Virus record (IMG/VR): IMGVR_UViG_3300028559_000043
Location: 1-58,169 of that record
DNA length: 58,169 nucleotides
Origin: a virus
Reading direction: 5' to 3' (one strand)
Positions 30,988-38,529 of this stretch are shown piece after piece. Each line of letters starts with the position of its first letter. The stretch's first letter is position 1. The position numbers were made by a program, and so were the translations under genes. Under the pieces are notes generated by a model. It saw only the letters and a program-made list of their open reading frames with translations, searched no databases and was not told where the DNA came from.

Positions 30988-31412
30988 TATAAATTTCCTA
31001 ATATTTCAAAACCCTGTATATTTAACATATAGGGTTCAATAGATTCAAAATACATGTATCGATAGCCTCGATTACGATAGATAGCGCATTCATTTTGCAA
31101 ACTATTTATACCTATCCTCAACTTAGGATTATTGTAATCCCATGCATGATGGTCTATTACAATATTTACTTTATCCCAAATACGATACATACTCCAAGCT
31201 ATTAATTTTTCTTGTTCATAATATCCAAACACTTCAGTATTCGGAATTGTGAATCTACCGGGTATCATTGGCATGACACTTTTAAAATTCTTATATAGAC
31301 AATATGCTTTATATATTCTATTTATTTCATCGACCGGTACCGGATTTAACAAGTGTGCATCCAACGTGACATTATATGTAGTTTTTGTTAAATCTATACG
31401 ACCAAATTTCAT
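30987..31412 (-). CDS. GNAT-like protein, leaderless late gene
   Basis: 141 residues. The order of elements (strand FGYYEQEKLIAWSMYRIW, strand, then helix RIGINSLQNECAIYRNRGYRYMYF, shown in part, ending in strand GFEILG) fits an N-acetyltransferase fold of the phage type; no acetyl-CoA loop is sharp. The ATG lies 5 bases after a perfect TATAAATA (31418-31425) with no ribosome site, so late transcripts should be leaderless. One shared base couples it to the DUF6614-like gene. Confidence 0.6.
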   Translation of the reverse strand: MKFGRIDLTKTTYNVTLDAHLLNPVPVDEINRIYKAYCLYKNFKSVMPMIPGRFTIPNTEVFGYYEQEKLIAWSMYRIWDKVNIVIDHHAWDYNNPKLRIGINSLQNECAIYRNRGYRYMYFESIEPYMLNIQGFEILGNL

Positions 31413-31416
31413 TAAT

Positions 31417-31911
31417 CTATTTATATCTCCAAGCTACTACTGAATCTAAATCTTCCTGCGACCAGTGCTCGTAATAATCCTTTTCACGGAGTTGGTCACT
31501 AGCATTGTTGAGTTTGTCTAGTTTTTGTAGAACCATTAATCCGCACTCACTAAAGTTCATACACACTCCGTTTATGTTTTCTACTATGTCAGGATGATCC
31601 TCAAGTATAACATAATTCATGGGCATTAATATTTCATTTGTCTTTTTCACATAGTCCTGCAAGCTTGTTGGATCTATAGTAAGATGGTCAAAACAAATAA
31701 CAACAACTTCTTTGTGCCCCAGTATTTCTATTGATTCGTTTATAGAAGCATCAAATTCAACTACGTCTGCGAACTTGATAGCTATATTGTTATTAACTCT
31801 TGCTTGTCTGGCATATGGACATGGAGCCCAATCACCTAATTTAGGATTTGGAACTTCAACAAAGCTTGTCATCCATTTGGATAGTTTTGATAAAATTTCT
31901 GCATGATTCAT
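31417..31911 (-). CDS. Hypothetical protein with CPYA motif
   Basis: 164 residues. The N-terminal segment WAPCPYARQARV resembles the Cys-Pro-x-Ala motif of some small bacterial hypotheticals (DUF1415-like); the rest alternates strands and helices (VVVICFDHLTID, MNYVILEDHPDIV). No activity can be assigned. It shares ATGA with its upstream neighbour and lies in the amidinotransferase cluster. Confidence 0.6.
   Translation of the reverse strand: MNHAEILSKLSKWMTSFVEVPNPKLGDWAPCPYARQARVNNNIAIKFADVVEFDASINESIEILGHKEVVVICFDHLTIDPTSLQDYVKKTNEILMPMNYVILEDHPDIVENINGVCMNFSECGLMVLQKLDKLNNASDQLREKDYYEHWSQEDLDSVVAWRYK
31418..31425 (-). promoter_or_regulatory. T4-type late promoter TATAAATA
   Basis: A perfect octamer on the minus strand, overlapping the 3' end of the upstream gene. 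Five bases (GATTA) separate it from the ATG at 31412. Confidence 0.75.
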
Positions 31912-32177
31912 ACTATAGTCTTTTTATATATACTAGCATCACGTTTTGGTATATAGTCAACGCCGGGTACTGGACTGAAATCTTTAACAAGTTCTTGTTT
32001 CATTTCATCACCGTACTTTAAAGTGATATAGCTAAATGTTTGTTCGTGCTTTTCATTCATCCCAATAATTAAATATTGAAACCAACGTATTTTCTCATCG
32101 ATAATTTTTTTGATAATTGCATCATTTAAGATATCATCAAAGTTGTTGTTCTCACGGTAAAAAGTATAGTATTTCAT
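31908..32177 (-). CDS. Hypothetical protein (89 aa)
   Basis: I choose ATG 32177 because it overlaps the previous stop as ATGA; an ATG at 32186 is also in frame. The 89-residue product has an aromatic N-terminus (MKYYTFYRENNNF) and a helix with WFQYLIIGM. No family is recognised. Confidence 0.6.
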   Translation of the reverse strand: MKYYTFYRENNNFDDILNDAIIKKIIDEKIRWFQYLIIGMNEKHEQTFSYITLKYGDEMKQELVKDFSPVPGVDYIPKRDASIYKKTIV

Positions 32178-32374
32178 TTTTTCCAAAGTATAAAGTTTAT
32201 ATAGTCCGATTCAGTTTCAAAATAGAAATCATATAATCCACCATCACGTCCAGCAGGTACCTGACAGTCATAGCCCCAATCATTGGCGCAGTTTCTTTGA
32301 CACCAATCAATGACTGGTTTTAGTTCACCATAACCAATTGTTATTCTAGTTTTGTACTGGGTATTTGGTGACAT
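32174..32374 (-). CDS. Small conserved protein (66 aa)
   Basis: 66 residues: strand TRITIGYGEL, helix VIDWCQRNCANDW, and FYFETESDYINFILWK. It looks like a small ferredoxin-like alpha/beta unit known from phages. It starts 29 bases inside the dCMP deaminase gene with GGCGG upstream. Its function is unknown. Confidence 0.6.
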   Translation of the reverse strand: MSPNTQYKTRITIGYGELKPVIDWCQRNCANDWGYDCQVPAGRDGGLYDFYFETESDYINFILWKK

Positions 32375-32867
32375 TCACACCGCCTTGTTCTAAAAATTCT
32401 AATCCTTTTGTATCTCTATATGCTTCTCTATAGAATACATTTTTGATACCAGATTGATATATAGCTTTTGCACAGTGTATGCAGGGTGCATGTGTAATGA
32501 ATAACGTGGCGTCCTCACTTGATTCAGTACTTGAGGACACTTTGGCAATTGCATTCATTTCCGCATGTAATACTTCATCCTTAGTAACTAAACGATATCT
32601 ACGATTAGATTCGACAGCAGGATCATATTCTTCAAGTGGCCATCGCTCATAAATCTCATTTGGATTAAGCCAACCACCTGCATCACCGCTCATATAGTCT
32701 TTGTATTCGCATTCGTTAGTCCATCCAGTCGGCATACCATTGTATCCTGTACCTAGAATCTTATTACCTTTAACGATAACAGCACCAACGTTTAATCTAA
32801 TAGCAGAACTTAACTTACTAGTTAGTTCAGCAATATCCATGTAATAGTCTATAAATTTTTGCTTCAT
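32346..32867 (-). CDS. dCMP/cytidine deaminase-family enzyme
   Basis: 173 residues from ATG 32867 (ATGA overlap with the hydrolase gene). The zinc motif is H101-A-E103 (HAEMNA) and C129-x2-C132 (APCIHCAK). An early GYNGMPTG motif and a Cys/Asp-rich insertion (NECEYKDYM) match phage and bacterial dCMP deaminases, which make dUMP for thymidylate synthesis. It fits the phage nucleotide pathway with the MazG-like and HAD proteins. Confidence 0.93.
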   Translation of the reverse strand: MKQKFIDYYMDIAELTSKLSSAIRLNVGAVIVKGNKILGTGYNGMPTGWTNECEYKDYMSGDAGGWLNPNEIYERWPLEEYDPAVESNRRYRLVTKDEVLHAEMNAIAKVSSSTESSEDATLFITHAPCIHCAKAIYQSGIKNVFYREAYRDTKGLEFLEQGGVNVTKYPVQN

Positions 32868-33715
32868 TCTGTACAATATTGTATAATAAATTCACGTGTT
32901 TTTGCACAATCATTTTCCCACATTGAAAAATGTGTGCTATTTGGGATAGTAACTATCTGTGTATCTGGAAATAAACTTAATAGTAGTCCTTGTGCTGACA
33001 CCGGGGTCTCTACTTCATATTCACTTATGATAGCTAAGATAGGCTTTATTAGTAAAATTTTATCAACGTCAAACCCATTTGATTTATGATTTATCCAATA
33101 GTTTATTCTATCGGTTACCATTTGTCCCGGAACACGCCAATTGCCGTTAACATAAGTTGTATTTGTTTTAATTATTTCAACCAATGCTTCTTCCCAATTT
33201 GGTAAGCGATTTGATTTTGGTATAATTGTATCACTGATTTCTTTTAATCTTTTTTGTTTTAACATTTCAATATTTGTTTCAAATATGTCTATGTCAGGTA
33301 ATGAATTATCATCAGCATTATTTACTATGTTAGGTCCAACTAAAATTACTTTATTAAAAAATTTATCCTGCACAGAACATAATGCTACCGGTGATGAGGA
33401 AGAAAACCCTAGTAAGGTGGCAGATTTATATTGTTTTGTAATAGTGTCAGACACATCTTTGATTTGTTTAGCATAATCTACCCTATCGTATTGATAAAAA
33501 TCAGTAGACTTTCCATAACCAATTGGATCAAATAATATTACATCTATTCCTGCTTCAACAAAATATTCACTATGAGTCTTGCCCTCAGGTAATTCAAAAT
33601 CCCAAAATCCTCTAGGACTGATACTTTGACCAGGTAACAAAAACAACAGGTGTTCATTTGTCGTAAGTGAATACCTTTTAAAATACGTACCGTTTATATA
33701 TTGTTCATCAACCAT
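32864..33715 (-). CDS. Alpha/beta-hydrolase fold protein
   Basis: 283 residues. The early strand-turn LLFLLPGQSISPRGFWDFE holds the oxyanion region, FDPIGYGKS is the usual loop, and the nucleophile elbow is GFSSSSP (Ser after G-F). The C-terminal His is in NSTHFSMWE. A small-molecule esterase, lyase or thioesterase is likely. It sits between FdxA and the dCMP deaminase in a coupled operon. Phages rarely encode such enzymes, so it may belong to the amidinotransferase pathway. Confidence 0.82.
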   Translation of the reverse strand: MVDEQYINGTYFKRYSLTTNEHLLFLLPGQSISPRGFWDFELPEGKTHSEYFVEAGIDVILFDPIGYGKSTDFYQYDRVDYAKQIKDVSDTITKQYKSATLLGFSSSSPVALCSVQDKFFNKVILVGPNIVNNADDNSLPDIDIFETNIEMLKQKRLKEISDTIIPKSNRLPNWEEALVEIIKTNTTYVNGNWRVPGQMVTDRINYWINHKSNGFDVDKILLIKPILAIISEYEVETPVSAQGLLLSLFPDTQIVTIPNSTHFSMWENDCAKTREFIIQYCTE

Positions 33716-33724
33716 TTAACTACA

Positions 33725-34045
33725 TTATTCTTCTAGTAAATCAACTTTGTTAGGTTTATCTTTCCATTCTTCAGCATCGGGTAATGCAGGTTTCTTCTTT
33801 GTAATATTGGGCCACTTCTGACTTAATCTCATATTGATATCAAACCAAACACTTGCATTGGGTGTATCTTCTTGGGCACTAATTGCACCCACCGGACATT
33901 CAGGAATACATACTGCACAATCAATACACTCATCAGGATTGATTACAAGAAAGTTAGGCCCCTCATAAAAACAGTCTACAGGACAAACGTCTACGCAATC
34001 TGTGTGTTTGCATTTAATGCAATTTTCGGTAACTAAATGTGTCAT
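33725..34045 (-). CDS. fdxA: FdxA-type ferredoxin, [3Fe-4S][4Fe-4S]
   Basis: 106 residues, full length. The N-terminal cluster ligands Cys9, Cys17 and Cys50, and Cys21, Cys40, Cys43 and Cys46, follow the Azotobacter FdI pattern ([19 protein letters not shown], then [17 protein letters not shown]). The tail ([18 protein letters not shown]) is typical of proteobacterial FdxA. It would deliver electrons to a redox or Fe-S partner, perhaps the radical SAM enzyme encoded at 1275. It is a striking host-like gene in a phage operon. It overlaps the upstream gene by 4 bases. Confidence 0.93.
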   Translation of the reverse strand: MTHLVTENCIKCKHTDCVDVCPVDCFYEGPNFLVINPDECIDCAVCIPECPVGAISAQEDTPNASVWFDINMRLSQKWPNITKKKPALPDAEEWKDKPNKVDLLEE

Positions 34046-34281
34046 TTCACGTAAAACTTTTTAATGTGTGATTTTGCACTATGATCGGGTAAGATACTCA
34101 ATACATAATTCGGCTCGTCATACTTTTTGCAAAAGGCTTCACCTAACTTGTAGTCACCTTTGATTTGTTCAAATAGAAACCCTTTGAGAAAATCATCAAA
34201 CTCTTGTTTAGTAATTTTAAAATCTTTCTTACCTTTACCCAGAGTTTGTAGTTCTAGTTGTTGCGCCATTTTATCAAACAT
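34042..34281 (-). CDS. Small hypothetical protein
   Basis: 79 residues, rich in Lys and Phe, helical ([19 protein letters not shown]). No motif is recognised. The ATG at 34281 lies 2 bases after the preceding stop; ATG 34269 is an alternative. It sits just before fdxA and overlaps it by 4 bases. Confidence 0.6.
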   Translation of the reverse strand: MFDKMAQQLELQTLGKGKKDFKITKQEFDDFLKGFLFEQIKGDYKLGEAFCKKYDEPNYVLSILPDHSAKSHIKKFYVK

Positions 34282-34282
34282 A

Positions 34283-34822
34283 TTAATCCCATAAACTTCT
34301 ATAATACTTACCGAACAACTCTAAACCTTCTTGGATGCGATCTTCGTGTAATTGATGACCTTCAGCGTCATACCAATGTGCATCAGGATTTTTATCAACC
34401 ATTTGAAATGTTGCTTCTATTTTTCCAGTTACTGGATTCGGAAATGTCTTATCACTTTTAATCCAATCCATATCCATTTTACCATGATGATATTTATCGC
34501 TATAGTCATTTACTGTAAGTTGTTGAAATGACCAAATCATTTTATCTAATATTTCATCCCAACGTTTTGCGGCTATAGTCCAAGATTCATCGTGTGTTTC
34601 TTTATAGAAATCAAAACTTTCTTGGCTACTCCAATCTTCACCACCAACATCGTCTACTAAACCACCGGGAACACCATGCTTAGTTGCTTTAAGTTGTAGT
34701 AGTGCTGGATAGATAATGTGTGCTAGAGTATGGTCAAAACTCCAGGTATCAAACTTATCGATTTGAATATCAATTTTTCTTCTATTACCCTTTTTAGGAA
34801 AGGGCCCAATCTTAACTTTCAT
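34283..34822 (-). CDS. Conserved phage protein (179 aa)
   Basis: A soluble protein with motifs WSFDHTLAHIIYPALLQL, HGVPGGLVDDVGGEDW and ELFGKYYRSLWD. I know similar hypotheticals from T4-type marine and freshwater phages, always without assigned activity. The His/Asp/Trp-rich middle could coordinate metal. ATGA overlap with the upstream membrane gene. Confidence 0.7.
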   Translation of the reverse strand: MKVKIGPFPKKGNRRKIDIQIDKFDTWSFDHTLAHIIYPALLQLKATKHGVPGGLVDDVGGEDWSSQESFDFYKETHDESWTIAAKRWDEILDKMIWSFQQLTVNDYSDKYHHGKMDMDWIKSDKTFPNPVTGKIEATFQMVDKNPDAHWYDAEGHQLHEDRIQEGLELFGKYYRSLWD

Positions 34823-35169
34823 TCTTTTTCCTTAACACACCCGTCAACAAACATTAACATATCATCGCCGTCGGCTACAACAGCATATTTAATATTTTTA
34901 TATTTTTGTGCCAATGACGCTAACTCATCAAGTGTTTTACCTTGACATAAAAATGTGTTTGCTTCATAATCATACAAATACATCATATCATTAGCCTTCT
35001 CAACAAACAATTTAGCAATATCAGGTTTTGTAGAAATTGGTAAATCAAGTTCTATTCCCTGAGCCTTTGCTTCTTTGTAAATTAGATGACGAATACGATA
35101 TGCAAATAAAGACTCACCAACGTAGAAGCCTACACAAAAAACAACCAACAAAATAAGAATTTCGAACAT
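34819..35169 (-). CDS. Membrane-anchored hypothetical protein
   Basis: 116 residues: one N-terminal TM helix (MFEILILLVVFCVGFYVG) and a C-terminal soluble alpha/beta domain (KTLDELASLAQKYKN, then YAVVADGDDMLMFVDG). It is a common pattern among phage hypotheticals. It is the second gene after the MazG-like one, separated by 3 bases. Confidence 0.65.
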   Translation of the reverse strand: MFEILILLVVFCVGFYVGESLFAYRIRHLIYKEAKAQGIELDLPISTKPDIAKLFVEKANDMMYLYDYEANTFLCQGKTLDELASLAQKYKNIKYAVVADGDDMLMFVDGCVKEKE

Positions 35170-35172
35170 AGT

Positions 35173-35454
35173 TTATTTAGTAATAGTTAGATTAGACCAT
35201 TGTTTCAGTTTTTGAAACTTTGCTTTTTTAGCTTCTTTAAGACCTTGAGTAGTTACACCTACTTTGTTATCTATAAGTAACTCAATCATTGCTTGCAAGT
35301 CTCCTATTTCTTTTTGTAATCGTTCCATATTAGTAACATCCATACCTTCCATCATTTGGTCTGGCCCAAATCTAAAACACTTACTAACCTCTACAATAAC
35401 CTCAGCACATTCTTCTTGTAGAATGGTCAATATTTCTTTTGTATCATCATTCAT
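35173..35454 (-). CDS. MazG-like NTP pyrophosphohydrolase
   Basis: 93 residues with the all-alpha MazG motif: LQEECAEVIVEVSKC and RLQKEIGDLQAMIELL supply the Glu and Asp ligands (E-E-x2-E and E-x2-D) for magnesium. Phage MazG proteins hydrolyse dNTPs or, as proposed for cyanophages, adjust host nucleotide signalling. It lies 1 base from a membrane micropeptide gene and near dCMP deaminase. Confidence 0.8.
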   Translation of the reverse strand: MNDDTKEILTILQEECAEVIVEVSKCFRFGPDQMMEGMDVTNMERLQKEIGDLQAMIELLIDNKVGVTTQGLKEAKKAKFQKLKQWSNLTITK

Positions 35455-35455
35455 A

Positions 35456-35614
35456 TCAAATTCCTAACTTATCAGTTATATATAAAAAAACTATTGCAAA
35501 ATTAACTGCAAAAACTAATCCATCCATATAATACATCCATCTAGCCTTTACTGTGTAATCCGTCTTTACTAACAAGTAACCAAAGAACAACATTGCAAGA
35601 AGATTTAACGTCAT
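35456..35614 (-). CDS. Two-TM micropeptide (52 aa)
   Basis: 52 residues with two hydrophobic helices (NLLAMLFFGYLLV and GLVFAVNFAIVFLYI). It overlaps the cupin gene's stop as ATGA and ends one base before the MazG-like gene's start. The tight fit supports translation. Its role is unknown. Confidence 0.6.
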   Translation of the reverse strand: MTLNLLAMLFFGYLLVKTDYTVKARWMYYMDGLVFAVNFAIVFLYITDKLGI

Positions 35615-36126
35615 TTTTCTTTCCTATTTGCTTTACTCATAACATATTTTTCGTGATAGGGTTTCCAATCAGTTAGATAATGTTCATGTTTTACCCAACG
35701 ATCTCTGCCTGTTTTTGTCTTAGTTAAGAAACCCCATTCACGTTGTTGTGTTCCCATAAAGAATAATGTAGTAGCAGTAGTTCCTTCTTCTAATTCAAGC
35801 CAATGATATTCACCTGCACTACGTTTAATGATACTACCGGGACCACGCCACGTTTGAAACTCAGTAATCATTTTACCTTCATTGTTAAAAACAGGAGTGT
35901 GTTCCCAGTAACCACCACTAAGAACGATTGTCATATAAGACCAAGGATGATCGTGCATAATAGGATCGTCACTACGCACAATTTTATGTAGTGTAACATT
36001 GAAGGGAAACCAACTACGGTCTTTTAAGAACAAATAGTAACGGTGCATATAGTCTAGACCTGTACGGCGATCAGGAATTAAACGATAACGACCTAGCTTG
36101 TTCATAATCTTGTGAAATAAACTCAT
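35611..36126 (-). CDS. Cupin-fold protein
   Basis: 171 residues from ATG 36126, chosen because AGGAG is 6 bases upstream. Cupin-type strands include VRSDDPIMHDHPWSYMTIVLSG (in part; His-Asp-His motif), RGPGSIIKRSAGEYHWLELE and GTTATTLFFMG, fitting a small metal-binding beta-barrel. It recurs as an uncharacterised protein in large T4-type phages. A sigma-70-like promoter lies 23 bases upstream. Confidence 0.72.
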   Translation of the reverse strand: MSLFHKIMNKLGRYRLIPDRRTGLDYMHRYYLFLKDRSWFPFNVTLHKIVRSDDPIMHDHPWSYMTIVLSGGYWEHTPVFNNEGKMITEFQTWRGPGSIIKRSAGEYHWLELEEGTTATTLFFMGTQQREWGFLTKTKTGRDRWVKHEHYLTDWKPYHEKYVMSKANRKEK

Positions 36127-36148
36127 ACATTCTCCTATACTATGTAAT

Positions 36149-36177
36149 ATTATAACATACTTTTGAATTAAACGCAA
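36149..36177 (-). promoter_or_regulatory. Sigma-70-like promoter, TTGCGT-17-TATAAT
   Basis: Minus strand: -35 at 36177-36172 and -10 at 36154-36149. It should start the operon cupin, micropeptide, MazG-like and following genes. Confidence 0.75.
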
Positions 36178-36188
36178 GTGATACACGT

Positions 36189-36212
36189 AGGAAAAGGGCA
36201 CGAATGCCCTTT
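36189..36212 (-). terminator. Intrinsic terminator after the HTH gene
   Basis: AAAGGGCA-TTCG-TGCCCTTT on the minus strand (36212-36193), then TTCC. It ends the 36493 transcript before the cupin promoter. Confidence 0.8.
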
Positions 36213-36232
36213 GTTTTATCTCAATATAGAGA

Positions 36233-36493
36233 TTAAACTAGACCCATTGCCATTGCACGGTAACCTGCGGCTACTACTGCACGGGTTGGTGTACCCAAAC
36301 GGTACTTAGTGAAAGTTTCACCACGCTTGTTGGTACGCTTGTTAGCGTAAACAGCAAAACCACCGCGGATGCGAAGGTCGCTTACGGTTGCTGTTGGGTT
36401 AGCAATACCGAAACGGCTTGTGATTTGCTTTGCAGTGAGTTCTTCACCGTTCTTTAGTGCCTCAAGTAAGGCTGTTTGCTTAGTTACGTTCAT
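36233..36493 (-). CDS. Winged-helix-like DNA-binding protein
   Basis: 86 residues from ATG 36493 (AAGGAAAATAAAATG). The sequence LLEALKNGEELTAKQITSRFGIANPTATVSDLRIRG reads as helix-turn-helix with a recognition helix, followed by a basic beta wing (ANKRTNKRGETFTKYRL). It is likely a phage transcription regulator. It has its own promoter, a 5'-terminal hairpin and a strong terminator, so it is an isolated, probably early gene. Confidence 0.8.
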   Translation of the reverse strand: MNVTKQTALLEALKNGEELTAKQITSRFGIANPTATVSDLRIRGGFAVYANKRTNKRGETFTKYRLGTPTRAVVAAGYRAMAMGLV

Positions 36494-36513
36494 TTTATTT
36501 TCCTTAAAAATTT

Positions 36514-36529
36514 CGTTGTTCTCACAACG
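36514..36529 (-). promoter_or_regulatory. 5'-terminal stem-loop in the HTH-gene leader
   Basis: CGTTGT-GAGA-ACAACG: 6 bp closed by a GNRA loop. The -10 box ends at 36537, so transcription should start near 36530 and the hairpin would be the first structure of the mRNA, probably stabilising it. Confidence 0.65.
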
Positions 36530-36536
36530 TGTATAG

Positions 36537-36565
36537 ATTATACGATACTTTCTATTATCATACAA
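36537..36565 (-). promoter_or_regulatory. Sigma-70-like promoter, TTGTAT-17-TATAAT
   Basis: Minus strand: -35 at 36565-36560, -10 at 36542-36537, 17 bases apart. Confidence 0.72.
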
Positions 36566-36589
36566 TATATTCTGGACACCTTGTTTCAT

Positions 36590-37438
36590 TTATATGTCCA
36601 AAAACTTTAGCTGAAATACATCAGCTTGTTCATCGTGGCCCGAATATCCGCGAGGATTACAAACCACTCTGGTCGTGCCGATCATATAGTCAAACGGGTC
36701 GTGCATATGACCGTGAGTCCATAATTTAATTTGCGGATGATCCAAAATAAACTCACTTAACTCACTGCGATATCCACCATTCATATGTGTTTCGTATTGA
36801 TATCTAGGGTGTGTACTCATTGCAGAAGGACCATGATGTCCTACAAACACAACCTTTTTATCTTTCAAATCAGGTAAAACTGCCTTCAAATAACCAATCG
36901 TTTGATGATGGCGTTGTATTGTACTATCTGGGTGCAATCTAGCATACTCATGTTCATCGTTGCGAATAACACGGTAATCATTCATCATGTCATTCAATGA
37001 CAATATAGTTAATCTATCACTCTTATTACAATCGGTCCACAATGTAGCACCAATGAATGTATAATCATTAATGACTTTGATATCACGTTCCAAAAAGTAA
37101 ATATTTGGGTACTTGGCACATTCAGTACGTAGGTGCTCTAAACTAGCATTCCATTTGCCGTGATAGAATTCGTGGTTGCCTGCAACATAAACAACGTGAG
37201 GAAACCCATTACTTACTCGTTTGAGGAAGTCACGGAAGCGTAATGCTGTTTTTTGTCTGCGACCTAGGTCTTCAAGTTTAACAGTCGAATACATTTCATA
37301 ATCTATTTCCGGATGACTATGTAAATCTGCCGCCAACATAATATCACCCGATAGGATAAGGACCTCAGCATTTTCTGTATTCTTGAGGTCTACATCTTCA
37401 AACTCTAAATGCAGGTCACTGCATAATGCTATTCTCAT
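36590..37438 (-). CDS. Calcineurin-like metallophosphoesterase
   Basis: 282 residues with intact metal-binding motifs in order: CSDLHLEF (Asp and His), LSGDIML (Asp), VAGNHEFYHG (Asn, His), VGHHGPS (His) and THGHMHDPF (His-x-His). This is a functional phosphodiesterase or phosphatase; nucleotide, phosphodiester or lipid substrates are all possible. The degenerate protein at 42533 aligns along its length. The start is preceded by GGAAATAAAATG. Confidence 0.88.
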   Translation of the reverse strand: MRIALCSDLHLEFEDVDLKNTENAEVLILSGDIMLAADLHSHPEIDYEMYSTVKLEDLGRRQKTALRFRDFLKRVSNGFPHVVYVAGNHEFYHGKWNASLEHLRTECAKYPNIYFLERDIKVINDYTFIGATLWTDCNKSDRLTILSLNDMMNDYRVIRNDEHEYARLHPDSTIQRHHQTIGYLKAVLPDLKDKKVVFVGHHGPSAMSTHPRYQYETHMNGGYRSELSEFILDHPQIKLWTHGHMHDPFDYMIGTTRVVCNPRGYSGHDEQADVFQLKFLDI

Positions 37439-37439
37439 T

Positions 37440-37652
37440 TTATTTCCATTTTAACGCAAACGCTTTAGCATGTTTGTATTCTTTAAATCTAAAAATGTGT
37501 CTTTCAAAAGTACCACCTACAATGTAGGGATACTTTTTAGTTCGTAACCACTTACTTGTAGGACTATTAGTCGCTGACATTTGTATGTTGTTAGTGGGTA
37601 TTACGATAGAGTATGGATACTCGGGATCTATATGCGTATTATAATCATTCAT
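37440..37652 (-). CDS. Small hypothetical protein (70 aa)
   Basis: 70 residues, Tyr/Pro-rich N-terminus (DPEYPYSIVIPTNN) and a basic C-terminus (RFKEYKHAKAFALKWK). It shares ATGA with the SWIM gene upstream and ends 1 base before the metallophosphoesterase start. No domain is recognised. Confidence 0.58.
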   Translation of the reverse strand: MNDYNTHIDPEYPYSIVIPTNNIQMSATNSPTSKWLRTKKYPYIVGGTFERHIFRFKEYKHAKAFALKWK

Positions 37653-37981
37653 TTAACTAACTCCGTAATGTGTTTACAAGTTCCACGATACATATATCCT
37701 GGACATGTACAAGTTTTTTCATCAGTGTCGATAGAATAGACATTGCCTTTACTACCAGACACTTTGACTATTGTACTCTTTTCTTTAATCTTTTTAAAAG
37801 GATTCGGGTTTACTGTTACAAATTTACGACCACGTTTGTCTATTGTGATCGGAGATTTGAAATAGACAGGAGTAGTAGAACCAACCTTGATATACGCAAC
37901 CATTTTGGTTCCATCAAGTAAGTATGTGTGATTGGCAAGGTTGCTATCATTCCAAACTGTTGTTTCTACTACTGCTTCCAT
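37649..37981 (-). CDS. SWIM zinc-finger protein
   Basis: 110 residues. The C-terminal 45 residues carry the SWIM pattern C-x-C-xn-C-x-H (CTCPGYMYRGTCKH), preceded by a strand with YSIDTDEKT. SWIM domains bind DNA or protein, and in some proteins are linked to SWI2/SNF2 or transposase functions; here the domain is almost alone. It likely binds nucleic acid. A one-base gap separates it from the upstream gene. Confidence 0.8.
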   Translation of the reverse strand: MEAVVETTVWNDSNLANHTYLLDGTKMVAYIKVGSTTPVYFKSPITIDKRGRKFVTVNPNPFKKIKEKSTIVKVSGSKGNVYSIDTDEKTCTCPGYMYRGTCKHITELVK

Positions 37982-37982
37982 A

Positions 37983-38462
37983 TTAAGCTACCTCTAATTC
38001 TTCTTGTGCTTCTTTAGCAAGTGCCTCTGTCAACAACTTAAAGTCACCGCCGTGATCGGATACGAACCAAGTAGCAACACCATTAACATTACGCAAAATG
38101 TAATCGTATTCTTCTTCTTGACCGTCAACCAAAAAGTGTAGATCATAGTCTTTAAAGTATGTAGCCTCGTATTCACCTTCACCACGATCACGTCCATAGA
38201 ATGTACACATGTCACGATACAGGTTAGCGTATTCATCCTGTGTCATGTTTGCTTCAAACATACTGAAGGGATGTTTAGTACCAATTTGAGGACGCAAGCT
38301 AGACAAGCTACCGAGGTCAATCAAGTCACGCAAAACGAAGGGATTAGAATAATACTCCATCAACATTTTACCGTTGTGAGCTAAATAACCATCCCAGTGA
38401 CAATACACTTGACCAATAGTACCATCAGCGAATTCGAGAGCGATTGTAGAGCGAGTTGCCAT
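37983..38462 (-). CDS. Conserved phage protein (159 aa)
   Basis: N-terminal ATRSTIALEFADGTIGQVYCHWDGYLAHNG (shown in part) and later YILRNVNGVATWFV are hallmarks of a widespread phage hypothetical family. It is acidic and lacks membrane segments. It is driven by a copy of the repeated sigma-70 cassette with AAAGGA before ATG. The function is unknown; it is probably an early host-takeover protein. Confidence 0.75.
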   Translation of the reverse strand: MATRSTIALEFADGTIGQVYCHWDGYLAHNGKMLMEYYSNPFVLRDLIDLGSLSSLRPQIGTKHPFSMFEANMTQDEYANLYRDMCTFYGRDRGEGEYEATYFKDYDLHFLVDGQEEEYDYILRNVNGVATWFVSDHGGDFKLLTEALAKEAQEELEVA

Positions 38463-38496
38463 TTTGTAAGTCCTTTGTTTAACTGTTTAAGATTCT

Positions 38497-38525
38497 ATTA
38501 TATACCCAAAATCATTTATTGTCAA
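38497..38525 (-). promoter_or_regulatory. Repeated sigma-70 promoter cassette
   Basis: Minus strand: TTGACA 38525-38520, TATAAT 38502-38497, 17 bases apart, with the shared AGAATCTTAAACAGT leader. Confidence 0.9.
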
Positions 38526-38529
38526 CCTT

